In this document: positions 31,458-41,929 of the stretch, one piece after another
How the letters are laid out: each line of letters opens with the position of its first letter
Position numbering within the stretch: the first letter of the stretch is position 1
DNA from: Apoderus coryli
Lineage: Eukaryota > Arthropoda > Insecta > Coleoptera > Attelabidae
NCBI GenBank assembly: GCA_911728435.2
Contig: OU452202.1
Coordinates: forward strand, 23,663,135-23,727,134
Direction of reading: 5' to 3'
Length of the DNA: 64,000 bases
Program-made: the position numbers and the translations under genes
Notes under the pieces: generated by a model
The model's input: the letters and a program-made list of their open reading frames with translations, nothing else
Told to the model about the DNA's origin: nothing
Database searches by the model: none

Positions 31458-34400
31458 ATGATTGCTGGGCCTCTCAGAAGATGGAGAAAAACAATACCAG
31501 TATTTTTATTAGTCTTTTTGTTGATGTTTTTGTTATTGTGGATGAGGCAGGGTGCAAATTATGACGATAAAAACATTTCCAAAATTATACGAAGGTAAGG
31601 ATTAAGGATATTTAGTTTAATAATTTTTTTTTATAGAAACGATACATTCCTTTTAATGTAGCTTGCTAAGTTTTAAATTTGTCATACAGTCTGAGGTAAT
31701 AAGGATCCGTCATGTTTAAGGAATATAGTGATATAATATGAACACCAGTGGCGGAGATATGGTTGTGCTAAAGATTAACGTCATTAATTTTTGGTTCTGC
31801 TATCACAAAATTTTTGAAAAAAAAAATATGCCACTAACTTATTGCAAATACACTAACAACAATAGTATTATTTAATTGTTCGCGGTTTTGTGTTATATTT
31901 ATACGAGTTTTGTTTATAAAAAATGGAATTTTATTGGTTCTGGAAACATTTGATTTTATCTACTGTGTCCCCTTCAAAGTAAACCCCCGCAGATATAATA
32001 CACTTGTGCCAGCATTCTTAGAGCGGATTTTACCTCCTCAATGGCGGCAAAACGCCGTCTTTAATTGCGATTAAGGATTACTATTTGTGTGTTTCTCAGT
32101 GGCTTTGATTAATTTTATTATTAATGTGTCAACAAACCAAATAATGAGCCTTAAAGTTGTGCTTGTTATTCAATACCAAAAGTGATATTGATCAGTTGTT
32201 TTGCCTTGTTCTTTAAATTTTTATAGTACAAGAAAAAATATCTAAAAGCATCAAACAAAAATAGCGTCACATTAATAATTTATCATTTTTTATTTTAGAC
32301 AATTCAATCAAGAAGAATATGTGGACAAAAATGGTGTTAAAGTTGTTATTGGTTATTATGTCGGCAATCCAGTTCAAAAAATTCCAAATGCCACTTATGA
32401 CATGATAAATGAAAATAATTTCAATCCTAGATCCGAAGCAGGAAAAAATGGTAATCCGGTTGTTATCGAAAGCAAGAATATAGTTTTACAGCAACAGTTG
32501 TTCCAAATTAATAGATTCAATTTGATGGCGAGTGATAGAATACCGTTGAATAGAAGCCTTCCTGATTTCAGACGGAAAAAGTAAGGAAACTGAAGCTTAA
32601 AGATATTTGTTATTGGTAGGAAACTGGACTGCGATATACAATTTATTAAAAAAAAATAAGAACTATAATGTAATTGTTTCACATTGTATAAACTTCGCTC
32701 CTATCGTTGATGAAAGAATTATGTTTATTTTTCTCCCTCTTTTAAAATTTTCAAATGTTTGCTGTCCATATTGCTGCTGGTTCTGGGCCCATTTTGTAGT
32801 TTTCATTTGTCATTTGCATTATTATTATTATTATATGGAGTACTTTATGAAAACAAATTTTAGGTGTTCCATGAAATATCTTGATTACAAAACATATCCA
32901 AAAACCAGTGTGATAATAGTGTTCCACAATGAGGCCTGGTCAACGTTATTCAGAACGGTTTGGAGTGTTATAAATAGGTCACCAAGAGAATTGTTAGAGG
33001 AAATAATTTTGGTTGACGATGCTAGTGAACGAGGTACGTGAAAATATCATCCCAAACTTCTATTTTCAATTAATTGTCTTCAATTTTAGCGTTTTTGAGG
33101 AAACCTTTAGAGGATTATATCGCAAAGCTACCAGTTAAAACACACATACTTCGCTCCTCGAAACGTGTTGGCCTTATTAAAGCTCGATTGAAAGGTGCAG
33201 CGAAAGCACGAGCGGAAGTTCTAACTTTTCTGGATGCACATTGTGAATGCACTGTGGGTTGGTTAGAGAGTTTATTGGCTGTGATAAAGGATGACAGAAA
33301 GACTGTTGTATGTCCTGTGATTGATATCATCAACGAAGATACATTCGCTTATATTAAAAGTTTTGAATTGCATTGGGGTGCATTTAATTGGAATTTGCAA
33401 TTCAGGTAAGATTGTGTGTGGTTAAATATAGAGATAGGGAGAAAATAAAGGTAACTAACCTCGGTGTTTGATAGGTATTCAAATTAATAAATTGTCAGAA
33501 GTAATGCAAAAATAATTCTAGATACTTAATATAAATAACAAACAAATAATTAAAGATAATTAGAATATACACAAAACCCAATCCATACAAATTCCGATCC
33601 ACGTTTTGAATCCATGTGTCTGCTCAAGTTCGTAAACAGTCATGAGCCTGCAGGTGCTGCGATAATCCCGGCTTAAACTTGCTAGACTTCACATTAAATA
33701 GATTAAAAGTAATAACTGCAGATGCGCCACAAGCGTGCTCTGGACCTCGTAATTAGTCCGAATCTCTGGAGCCTTAAAAAGTTTGGGAACTTTAAAGTAA
33801 AAGCTCGGAACGTAAAAATATATCTGTTGTAATAAGTGGGGGCAATTGAGATTGCCATTAATTAGCTTTAACAAGAACATTTGCGAAGCAAAAATGTGTC
33901 GTTTCGAGCGTGACCACAAGCCAAAGCGATTCAACAGCAAGTCGTGGTCAAAACCACGCTAGAACTAGAAAATTTGAGCGCAATTAAATAAAAATAATTG
34001 GAACTAAGTAAATAATCACCAGGATGATAACCATTGACTATTGGGGTGAGTGGTCGCGAAGCTTTAGTTTGACGTTGTTAATGACTAAGCTATAACAAAC
34101 ACAAGCTTGATTTGTGTTCGTAAATAAACAAAAATAGAAGCTCAATTAAACTAAGGTGAAAGCTTAGCATGATGACTATGCTTCTCTCAGGTTCAATTCA
34201 TTCATTTGTGATTATGTTTACAGGTGGTATACACTAGGAAGTAAGGAGCTGAAACTTCGTAAAAATGATGCAACGAAACCGTTTAATTCTCCTACAATGG
34301 CTGGAGGGCTTTTTGCAATAGAGAGACGATTTTTTTATGAAATTGGATCATATGACGAAAACATGAACATATGGGGTGGTGAAAACTTGGAAATGTCATT

Positions 34401-36602
34401 TAGGTGAGCATCTGTTTACTATTTGCTGATATTCTATCGTCACAATAGGCTGCAATTATGAAATCTAAGACATAAACGATACATATTAAATATTTACTAT
34501 AATTTAACATTAAATTCTATGCCATTGCCATTATGAGTAAAAAATATCAGACAGCCAAACTAGTTTATTATTATTCCTTGTTCAACAAATGTTTAAATCT
34601 TTTGTGTATTTATTTTTCAGGGTCTGGCAGTGTGGCGGAAGAATCCAAATTGCTCCCTGTTCACATGTAGGTCATATTTTTAGAAAATCGTCGCCATATT
34701 CTTTCCCTGGCGGTAAGTGTTGTTTATATATATATTTATAGACTTCATCATAGTTTTCTGAAGCAAAAAAATAGTCAATTTTGGACTGATAATGCGAAAT
34801 ACACAAAATGCTTCGCAACCATTAGGTACGCCTGAAAGAGAGGACGGTACTTTAAAATTCATAAAATTGTTCATTATTGACGATTTCGATTCTGCAATTA
34901 AGTAGTTTTCTGGAAACTTAAAAGTCGAAAATCACATCTCCCATTTGGTGTCCAGCTGCACTGCTCCAAGCTCTGTTACTACTTATCGTCTTTCAATTCT
35001 TCGAGGCTCATACTTTACCTTGAGCTGACTTGATAAGAAGGAGGAGGCCAATGAATGTCTGCAAACCTAGATACATGTCTAAATGCAAAATACGTCTTAC
35101 TGAACGATTAATCAGCAAAATATTGCTGAGGATATCGCATGGCTTGTAGAATGAAGCCTCTGCCGGTCTTCTGTTCATCAGTAGCTAAAAATTAACTGCT
35201 AGGATCTCATGAATCTAACGGTTCCTGCTGGACATCTGTCGATCCAATAGAGGAGGAATAATAGTCATTCCCAAACCGCGGAGCTTTCTTACGCACTCAT
35301 TTATCGCATATTTGAATTCGCGAGCTCTAACCAATAAATATTCTTTACTGTTTCAGGAATAAACAAAACGCTATTTGCAAACCTAGCTAGGGTAGCACTC
35401 GTATGGATGGATGAATGGGCGAAGTTTTATTTTAAATATAACGAACAAGCAAGACTGATGAACAATGAACAAAATATAACTGACAGAATAGCTTTAAGGA
35501 AAACATTACAGTGTAAAAGTTTTGAATGGTATTTAGATAATGTTTGGCCGCAACATTTTTTCCCGAAAAAAGATAGATTCTTTGGTAGAATTAGAAATGT
35601 TGGAGAGGATAAATGTTTATTGAAGCCTGTGCGAAGTGTCATTTCAAATCAACCGATGGGACTTGCTCAAATTGATAGGTAGATACATTTTAATTGATTT
35701 AAATTAGATAATTTACAAGTGGGAGAAACAGTTTAGATGTGGGCGCGAAAGTAATGAGCAGCGATCTAGACGATCCGTTAAAGCTGCAACTTCTTTTCTT
35801 TCTAAATCGAGACAATTGACGCATAACTGTTATCCTGATATTTGAAAAAGCCAACGAACAATCAACAGCCAATATTACATTGACATGCTGGAAAACAAAG
35901 TCAAGTCTGCCATTTGCAAACCGTATTGAACTTTCGTATTCGAAAACTGCACTGGGAGATTCTTCAAAGCCCTCCATATAGCCTAGATCTTGCCTAATTA
36001 GCCTTTCATATGTGTGGTCCCTGTAAGGAGACCCCATATGGCGAAATTTTGGCTCTAACACCTATTGTAGAATTAGTTACTCCTCCTTTCTGTATTTCGA
36101 ACGTTTGCACTTCCTCAGGAGTGCTGCATTAAGTTTTATGCAAAATAAAAGCATTACACTTCTCCTTTTTTAGATGTCTTGGTGACGAAGTCGAAATTGA
36201 GATGTTTGTGATGACGTCTGAAGGTTTTATAATGACAGATGATTCGATATGCTTGGATGCACCAGAGAAACCCATTATTGGTGTTTCAAAAGTGAGAATC
36301 ATGGCATGTAATGGTATGTCACGACAGAAATGGCAGTATGATAAAACGGTTTGAAAGTTCTTATGCTTATTTTATATATTTATCTCTAATCATGCTGCAA
36401 TAACAGAATTTGTAATAAATATGATTATTTTTGTTCAAACTTACGACTAAATTTATTTTATTTTTAGACTCAAGAATTGCGACATTTAACCAATCAGAAG
36501 TGTCTAGATATCAACAAAACGAAAGCAGATGTATTGATAATAGACAATTGTACTTCAAGTAAAACACAAAAATGGAATTTAGAACCTGTCGAATGGCAGT
36601 GA
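31458..36602 (+). CDS. polypeptide N-acetylgalactosaminyltransferase, 9 coding exons
   Basis: Transfers GalNAc from UDP-GalNAc to Ser/Thr, starting mucin-type O-glycans in the Golgi. Exons: 31458-31594, 32299-32580, 32864-33033, 33090-33405, 34224-34403, 34621-34712, 35357-35678, 36174-36348, 36468-36602; about 602 residues, normal for the family. It is a type II membrane protein: [11 protein letters not shown], then a signal anchor at about residues 13-29 ([17 protein letters not shown]). The GT-A domain has [20 protein letters not shown], the metal-binding DxH motif in TFLDAHCE and the HWGAFNW region. The Gal/GalNAc-T motif is [17 protein letters not shown], followed by [12 protein letters not shown]. 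The C-terminal ricin-type lectin domain shows two QxW-type repeats (RQKWQY; TQKWNL) and paired cysteines. All splices keep frame; exon 8 uses a weak donor (ACG|GTTTGA). The Drosophila Pgant or human GALNT orthologue is not decided. Confidence 0.95.
33480..34010 (-). pseudogene. non-LTR RT C-terminal relic in GalNAc-transferase intron 4
   Basis: The minus-strand frame 33940-33689 gives [20 protein letters not shown], a [16 protein letters not shown] block and a C-terminal [12 protein letters not shown] block. These match in order the same blocks in the relic at 47.8-48.0 kb (DILLNRFNL, LLFKIINGLLDCPEFL, PRTNLLLRCPLY). Only the ORF2 C-terminus is left. It sits between exons ending at 33405 and starting at 34224, antisense to the host gene. 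Confidence 0.7.
35699..36061 (-). CDS. unrecognised 120-codon open frame in GalNAc-transferase intron 7
   Basis: An open frame antisense to the gene fills most of the 495-bp intron 35679-36173. It reads as a mixed hydrophilic sequence with an internal [18 protein letters not shown] stretch and a basic [10 protein letters not shown] patch. I do not recognise a domain. The local base composition is less AT-rich than normal introns, which suggests an inserted element piece. Chance cannot be excluded, since no start or neighbour supports expression. Confidence 0.25.
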   Translation of the reverse strand: MLEPKFRHMGSPYRDHTYERLIRQDLGYMEGFEESPSAVFEYESSIRFANGRLDFVFQHVNVILAVDCSLAFSNIRITVMRQLSRFRKKRSCSFNGSSRSLLITFAPTSKLFLPLVNYLI

Positions 36603-36653
36603 GGACTGAATAAACCAAATACAAGTTGTGTTTGTGTAATGACTTTAGCCTTT

Positions 36654-36659
36654 AATAAA
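36654..36659 (+). terminator. polyadenylation signal of the GalNAc-transferase gene
   Basis: AATAAA 52 bp after the TGA stop, followed by T-rich sequence; a compact 3' UTR. Confidence 0.6.
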
Positions 36660-37632
36660 ATACTCATTTAGATTTCCTTAATTTATTGTTAATTTTTATT
36701 ATTTTTGTACTTGTCAAATATAAGTGTATTTGTTCAATTTTGTAGTTCGTTGAATTCTGTGAGGTACTTGTGGGAACATTTGTTGCTGGCTGGCTCACTT
36801 ACAGTCAATCATTTTTATCCAGCCTCTTGAACTCTTAAATGGTATATGAGTTTGAGGGTGTCCTAGGATAAACCCATTAGTTCTTGGTTAAAATCGCTTT
36901 AGCCCTGTGATAGGGGTGGACACAATTCCTAAGTCGATTGAAAACTAATAGCTTCTCGATATTATGTGTTTATATTGCATATGATATGGAGAACTCAAAA
37001 CGGTGCGAATTGGGGAACAAGAAATAATGGATCCTCTCCATCAAGAGAACAGCATTTGAATAAATTCAAACGATGACTTGCACAAATAAAAATTTACTTT
37101 CTATACAAAAATGCAATATTTTTTTAGTTATACCTGATATTATAGGGTTATTCTTTCATACTGAACTAAGTGAACAATCTGAAAACTGTCAGTTCATTCT
37201 CGATTGTGCGTATTCTTGCGACTTCGGTCATTTCTACCACTGGTTATCCAACTGATTAAAAATCCTACTCCCCTTGCCGGTTACCTACTGATCAACCGCT
37301 TGGTACCGGTTAGTTTATTCAGTTAACGGTTAATCTCTAATGGCCATATTCTCCGTTATGGGCTTGAGCGGCGCTAATGTAAGCTACGATTGAAAATTAA
37401 GCCAAGCTTCAACCGCAGTTGTATGCACCGTAACAAAAAGAGCCAAGCTTTACTAAGCCTAAAATACATTCTGGCAACAGCGAAATATTGTGGGAATTTC
37501 GTTGGCCACATATGAAAAGAAAATTTATTCACTGTTTGTTTAAAAATATTCATATTTCTGCGGATTTCGTTCATGTTCGATTCAATTATGATTTAATGTT
37601 TTCATAATAAAGAAATAAATATTAAGTTTATT

Positions 37633-37932
37633 ATGGACAGGGATAAGACTGCAAAAGTTCAAGGCCTTAATTTTATGGTGTCTGAAAAAATGCAAGTTGC
37701 AAATAATTACGGATCAATACTCGAGGAGAAAAAAACAGATCGGGTATCAGCTACTCAGAAAGAAAATGCGTGGAGATCAATAGAAAACGAATTCAATGCC
37801 TCGTCAACAAGCGGTGTTTTTAGAAAAGCTTCATGTTTAAAAAAATGTTATGAGAATAGAAGAGATGAAAGTGATGAAATTTTGCAGTCAATTCTAAATA
37901 AAAAGACTCTAAGTAGTAGGGCTAACAAATAA
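37633..37932 (+). CDS. Myb/SANT-like DNA-binding protein of Harbinger element
   Basis: A 99-residue ORF with a clean ATG and stop. Residues about 12-72 show the spacing of a Myb/SANT-like (zeste/MADF-type) domain: F..SEKMQVANNYGSILEEKK, a KENAWRSIENEFNA helix with the conserved Trp, and KASCLKKCYENRR. In PIF/Harbinger elements such a protein accompanies the transposase and helps it bind the ends. It overlaps the transposase fragment by 24 bp on the opposite strand. It may be shortened at the C-terminus. Whether it is still expressed is unknown. Confidence 0.65.
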   Translation: MDRDKTAKVQGLNFMVSEKMQVANNYGSILEEKKTDRVSATQKENAWRSIENEFNASSTSGVFRKASCLKKCYENRRDESDEILQSILNKKTLSSRANK

Positions 37933-38046
37933 ATTTGATGATTTTGTTAGGCGAAATCTGCGGAAGAACCTTAGGTCGTCCATGTCTTCTATATAATTAG
38001 GCCTTACATAAATTCGTCTAGGAAAACCAAATTCTATAGTATCCAT
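37909..38046 (-). pseudogene. truncated Harbinger transposase N-terminus
   Basis: A 45-codon minus-strand frame from an ATG at 38046: MDTIEFGFPRRIYVRPNYIE, then a short acidic stretch and LRFFRRFRLTKSSNLFV. The 'D..F..RFRLTK' arrangement is typical of the start of PIF/Harbinger transposases. The frame stops at 37909, where the Myb-like gene ends; the DDE catalytic domain is absent. Confidence 0.55.
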
Positions 38047-38307
38047 CACATCAATATCGTCTTACAACAAAATTCCATCTTCAATTTTCATAATTTTTAG
38101 ATTCTTTGTAATTTATAAGCAACAAAAAATGTTTTTTTATTTATAAAAAGTTAGGGTAAACAGAGGCTTAAATTTTAAGCGCCAAAAAATGGGAGCTTAA
38201 CATTAAGTGAAGCTTAATTAAATTATTGTTTCGGTGCATTAAAATTTTGTGATTTTAGGCCGGCTTAAGCACAAGCCTAACTTTAGTACATACGGTGAAT
38301 ATGGCCA

Positions 38308-39361
38308 TGAAAGTATTGATTATCGAGAGATAATAATTCGAATTCTTGGAATATGATTTCGAATAAATTGTAAAGGTGTAAAACATGGATATTAATGTCA
38401 TGGAAAAAATAATTTTTCAGTTTTTTGGCTGTTTTCACAAGTTTTTGAGGATAAGTGAAAGACAATCACAAAAAGATGATCTTTCGGTTTCGCCAAATAT
38501 TCAGTTCAGTATAATCACATTCACTTGTTCAGATCAATCGCTATGAAAGAATAACCCTTATATTAAAAATATTACTAGATTATCTAAATTTTCAAAATGC
38601 CTTTACCACACTCTGTTTAACGTTGAGATCATAGGTATGTGACTAGTTACTTATCTCATTGCTCCATTCATTATTTAGACTAGCGATTTTCCTGCGGCCT
38701 TTTTGTATGCAAACATAAATAATAAAAATAATCCAAACGAATATTTTTCAAAGCTAACGTTAACGCATCATAAATCACGTTGATATGTGTACTCTTTTTT
38801 GTGTTTTGTCGCAACATCCATACAGATATATAGTACTTATGCCGTACTTACTCTTCCATAGTTATATTAATAATAATCTAGGCGCACATGCATCTTTCTG
38901 AAAGCTTTAGCGCTCCTATAAATGTGTACAGGGTGCGTAAGTTGCACAAAAATATTACAAAGACTATGCTTAGTGGATGAAATCACACTTCTTCAAAAAA
39001 AAATTATTATTGTATCACTACTAGATATTATATAATAGATCTTCCGAGGCTGCTATAAATCTCAGTCAATTCAATCAAGTACATACTAAAAGCTTCTTTA
39101 AATACGACTTGGTAATGTAATTTTGTATCGCGGACTCATGCAGGTTTTCTTTTCACATTACTGCTATTCCTATGTTTTATGAGTTACTTTAACATCAACT
39201 CAATTTATGCATTGCAAATAGGCCAAAATTTTTAGCCTGAAAAATAAACTAAAGCCTGAATAAGTATAAATAATGTGGCCTGAAAGTCCGTAACCAAACA
39301 ATAAGAATAAATCTGCGCCTTGTTTGCTTAAAGATGTATTGACGAATTAGCTAAGCTCATG
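38308..39361. other. no recognised gene
   Basis: AT-rich intergenic sequence. TACAGGGTGCG near 38930 resembles a Tc1/mariner-like MITE end, but no partner end was found. Confidence 0.35.
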
Positions 39362-39539
39362 GGCGAGATTGTGTAATGAGGCAGCTTACCATGTGTTATG
39401 TGAGTGTGTAGCCTTACAACGAAAGCGACACGATTTTTTTGGGCATGCGCTGATTTTGCCAGCAGATATTGACACCCAACACATAACTGAACTCCACAAG
39501 TTAGTGGAAGATACAGGGTTGTTGGATTGGGTGGCATAA
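39362..39539 (+). pseudogene. C-terminal tail of a retrotransposon with RNase H
   Basis: In frame to a TAA at 39537-39539: RLCNEAAYHVLCECVALQRK, then FFGHALILPADIDT, then HKLVEDTGLLDWVA. A Cys-His-Cys knuckle of the type C....H.L.EC followed by 'R..FFG' and 'TG.L' is the usual tail after the RNase H domain of I/R1-like non-LTR elements. No RT or RNase H core is readable upstream. Confidence 0.5.
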
Positions 39540-40185
39540 AATACTGAGACTTTTCACAATAAGCTCATGAGGCTGCAAGTGAAACCAGGGACTCATGTCA
39601 AACCCTTACAAAAAAAAGTGAAAGTATGTAATAGCAAACGATCCCAAAAGGCTTTCCTGAGGCACACCGCAGTGCAATTCTTTAAACTGATAGCGTCTTG
39701 GGTTTATTGTTTAGTTGACTGATTCTGGATAATGCTTTGTTGTTAAACAAAAAGAAATCTGACGCAGCGATAGTTGAAAAAGATAAAAAAGTTTGAAATT
39801 CGATTTTCCAAGTTCAGCCCTATACCTGGATAGAAACAAGTTTGTGGGACTTTTGTCATACTAGATGAGATAGATCTTGTACAAATCATTTTTTGAAGAT
39901 TAATGTAGTTGTGGTTTGTCAAGCATTCAAAATTCGACAGATTACACTAAGAATAAATAACCACGGTTTAAATATCAGAGTCTGTCGCTCCATTTGCATG
40001 TCTTCTATCCTAGATCTAGAGCTGGATTCACCTAGGAAAATATTATATGAATCTGTCAGCTGGTTGCAACTTCACCGTATATTGAATAAAACTAAGATTT
40101 GTTCTTCCACAAAAGGTTTGTTCTTCCACAAAATCATGAATACGTTTCGTTCGAATTGATACATTGATGTATTACTAGTATTTAT

Positions 40186-40236
40186 GTACGTCACTAAAGA
40201 AGGGTGTCCAGTGTACGAAACATGTAGAGCTAGTGT
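40186..40236 (+). other. possible remnant of a GAAAC-type motif
   Basis: CACUA (about 40192) and UAGUG (40230-40234) bracket AAGAAG and ACGAAACAUG, an arrangement like the hammerhead-like repeats elsewhere. Stem II does not pair, so I regard it only as a possible highly decayed relic. The palindrome at 40263-40319 follows directly. Confidence 0.2.
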
Positions 40237-40262
40237 AAAATTAAAAAAGTAATAATATTTTT

Positions 40263-40319
40263 TAACTTAAATAGATGTAGAACGTTCACTATTATGAACG
40301 TCCTACATCTATTTAAGTT
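40263..40319. repeat. 26-bp perfect-type palindrome
   Basis: Left arm 40263-40288 (TTAACTTAAATAGATGTAG...) and right arm 40294-40319 (...CTACATCTATTTAAGTTA) are complementary with one mismatch and a loop of about 5 nt. It could form a hairpin. It looks like a foldback repeat or the junction of an inverted duplication. Confidence 0.7.
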
Positions 40320-41929
40320 ATTGTTCAAATGTGCAAAATTAGAAGGTCACTAATCTGAAAAACGAGAAAAGTAGGTAGAATATGTCTTGGATATTTAGAA
40401 GCACGTAAGCATTCTCGCTACTAAAAAATTAACCCATTGTATGTAATAAATTTACAACGATAGCGAAATAAATTTAATCCATATATGTCCACAATTTATT
40501 AAAAATTTTGAAACAAAACTCTCAGTCTCTTTTGAAAAAATGTTACTACATTTCATTAGTTTAGCGAAATTTCGATTTTGTGTTTCCTTTAGCGACTTGT
40601 TCTTACTACTATCACTCAGTATAGAACGGGTAAGTACCTAAGTAAAAAGAAAATTGACAACAACAAACCGCTGCAACATAAATCATAATTTACAATTATT
40701 TACAACAATGCAAAATATTTTGCAGATGATCTGAATGGGAAAGACATGAAGAATAACATAGAGGTGTATTTCCTTTTCTGTTAAATGTACGCGTGTTCAA
40801 CAACACAAGATATATCCGATTTTGACCTGACCCGAGTGCAGCTCACGCTTATTATTTCTATTTCATTCTCTCGCATTCAAGAAATGTTTGTTCTGGGATT
40901 TTGCATCTTCATGCATGCCACGCCTGCATCTCAGAGGGGCTTCCGCAATCCACTGGTCACATACGTGTATTTAATGCTTACATGAGCATGTTGATAAGTT
41001 TCTGAAATTAATGACAATTGGGAGAAGACTTTCGATTAATTATATTTTTGCGGGAAAATCCAGGCGAAAATGCTTCTAGAGGAATTAATTTCCTTGGCCC
41101 CTGCTACAGTTATTTTGCCATGGCTTTGATAGTTTTTGTATATAATTATTATTTGTTATTAATAATCAAATCTTGTTTCCACCCCCTTCATTGTTGATTA
41201 GGTTTCCCAGTCTCTCTTCTTAGCCGTAATTTCTTCCTGACTACCCGACCTGAGCAAATTACCGAATATGCTTGCAGTTCGAAAAGCATTAGCCTTCTTG
41301 TATAATAATGATTACTGTAAATTACTTTTGTTTTAGATTTCAGCCCCTAACGAGTCGACGCCCCATGTAGACTGACTACATCAAATCCGGATAGTCGATT
41401 GTGAACCTACCTTTACATACACCGCCATTGCGAAATGAATTATAAGTAATTTCCAAATCAGACGTAATGAAAAAATCTGGCGTCGCAATGTATGGAAAAC
41501 ATGATAATGTGTAGTTTGATTCATTGAATACAAGTGTCTATTAAACAGTCATTAGCAATTGTTCAGCACGTGCTGTTGCAGGTGCATTTTTATCCATCTT
41601 GAAACAATAGAACACACACGTGCATGACGTATTAGGATATAAAGGCACGAATAGATAGATATAGATATAGAGAGAAAAGAAGGGGTCCTGGTATGTCGTG
41701 GTTTTGTTTTTTGCATTTCTGACCGTTCTTGTTATTGTTGGTTAAAACTGCATAAATGGACCGTGTTGTTCGTGGTGTAACAGTACCTTATGAATACGGC
41801 CATGTAGGTCATACCTATTCAATTTTGAGTTTAATGAAATATCTTTTATTGAGAGGAGAGAAATAAACTCTTTTAAAAATAAAAGCTCGAAAGACATTTT
41901 TGATTTGCATATCGTAATCATTATATATA
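40320..41929. other. no recognised gene
   Basis: Intergenic. Short frames (for example 40785-40985) have no domain signal. Confidence 0.35.

Larger units (their letters stand above)
37341..38307. mobile_element. PIF/Harbinger-type transposon relic
   Basis: The ends TGGCCATATTCTCCGT (left, 37341) and, reverse-complemented, TGGCCATATTCACCGT (right, ending 38307) form short terminal inverted repeats. They are flanked by TAA and TGA, a possible decayed 3-bp target duplication of the TWA type used by PIF/Harbinger. The interior has a Myb/SANT-like ORF on the plus strand and a truncated transposase N-terminus on the minus strand, the two-protein set typical of this superfamily. It is about 967 bp long, so the catalytic part is deleted. 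Confidence 0.65.

Noticed and set aside
40186..40236. Full hammerhead call at 40.2 kb
   Set aside because: GAAAC and an outer CACUA/UAGUG pair are present but stem II does not pair and the core reads CUAAAGA; kept only as a low-confidence feature.
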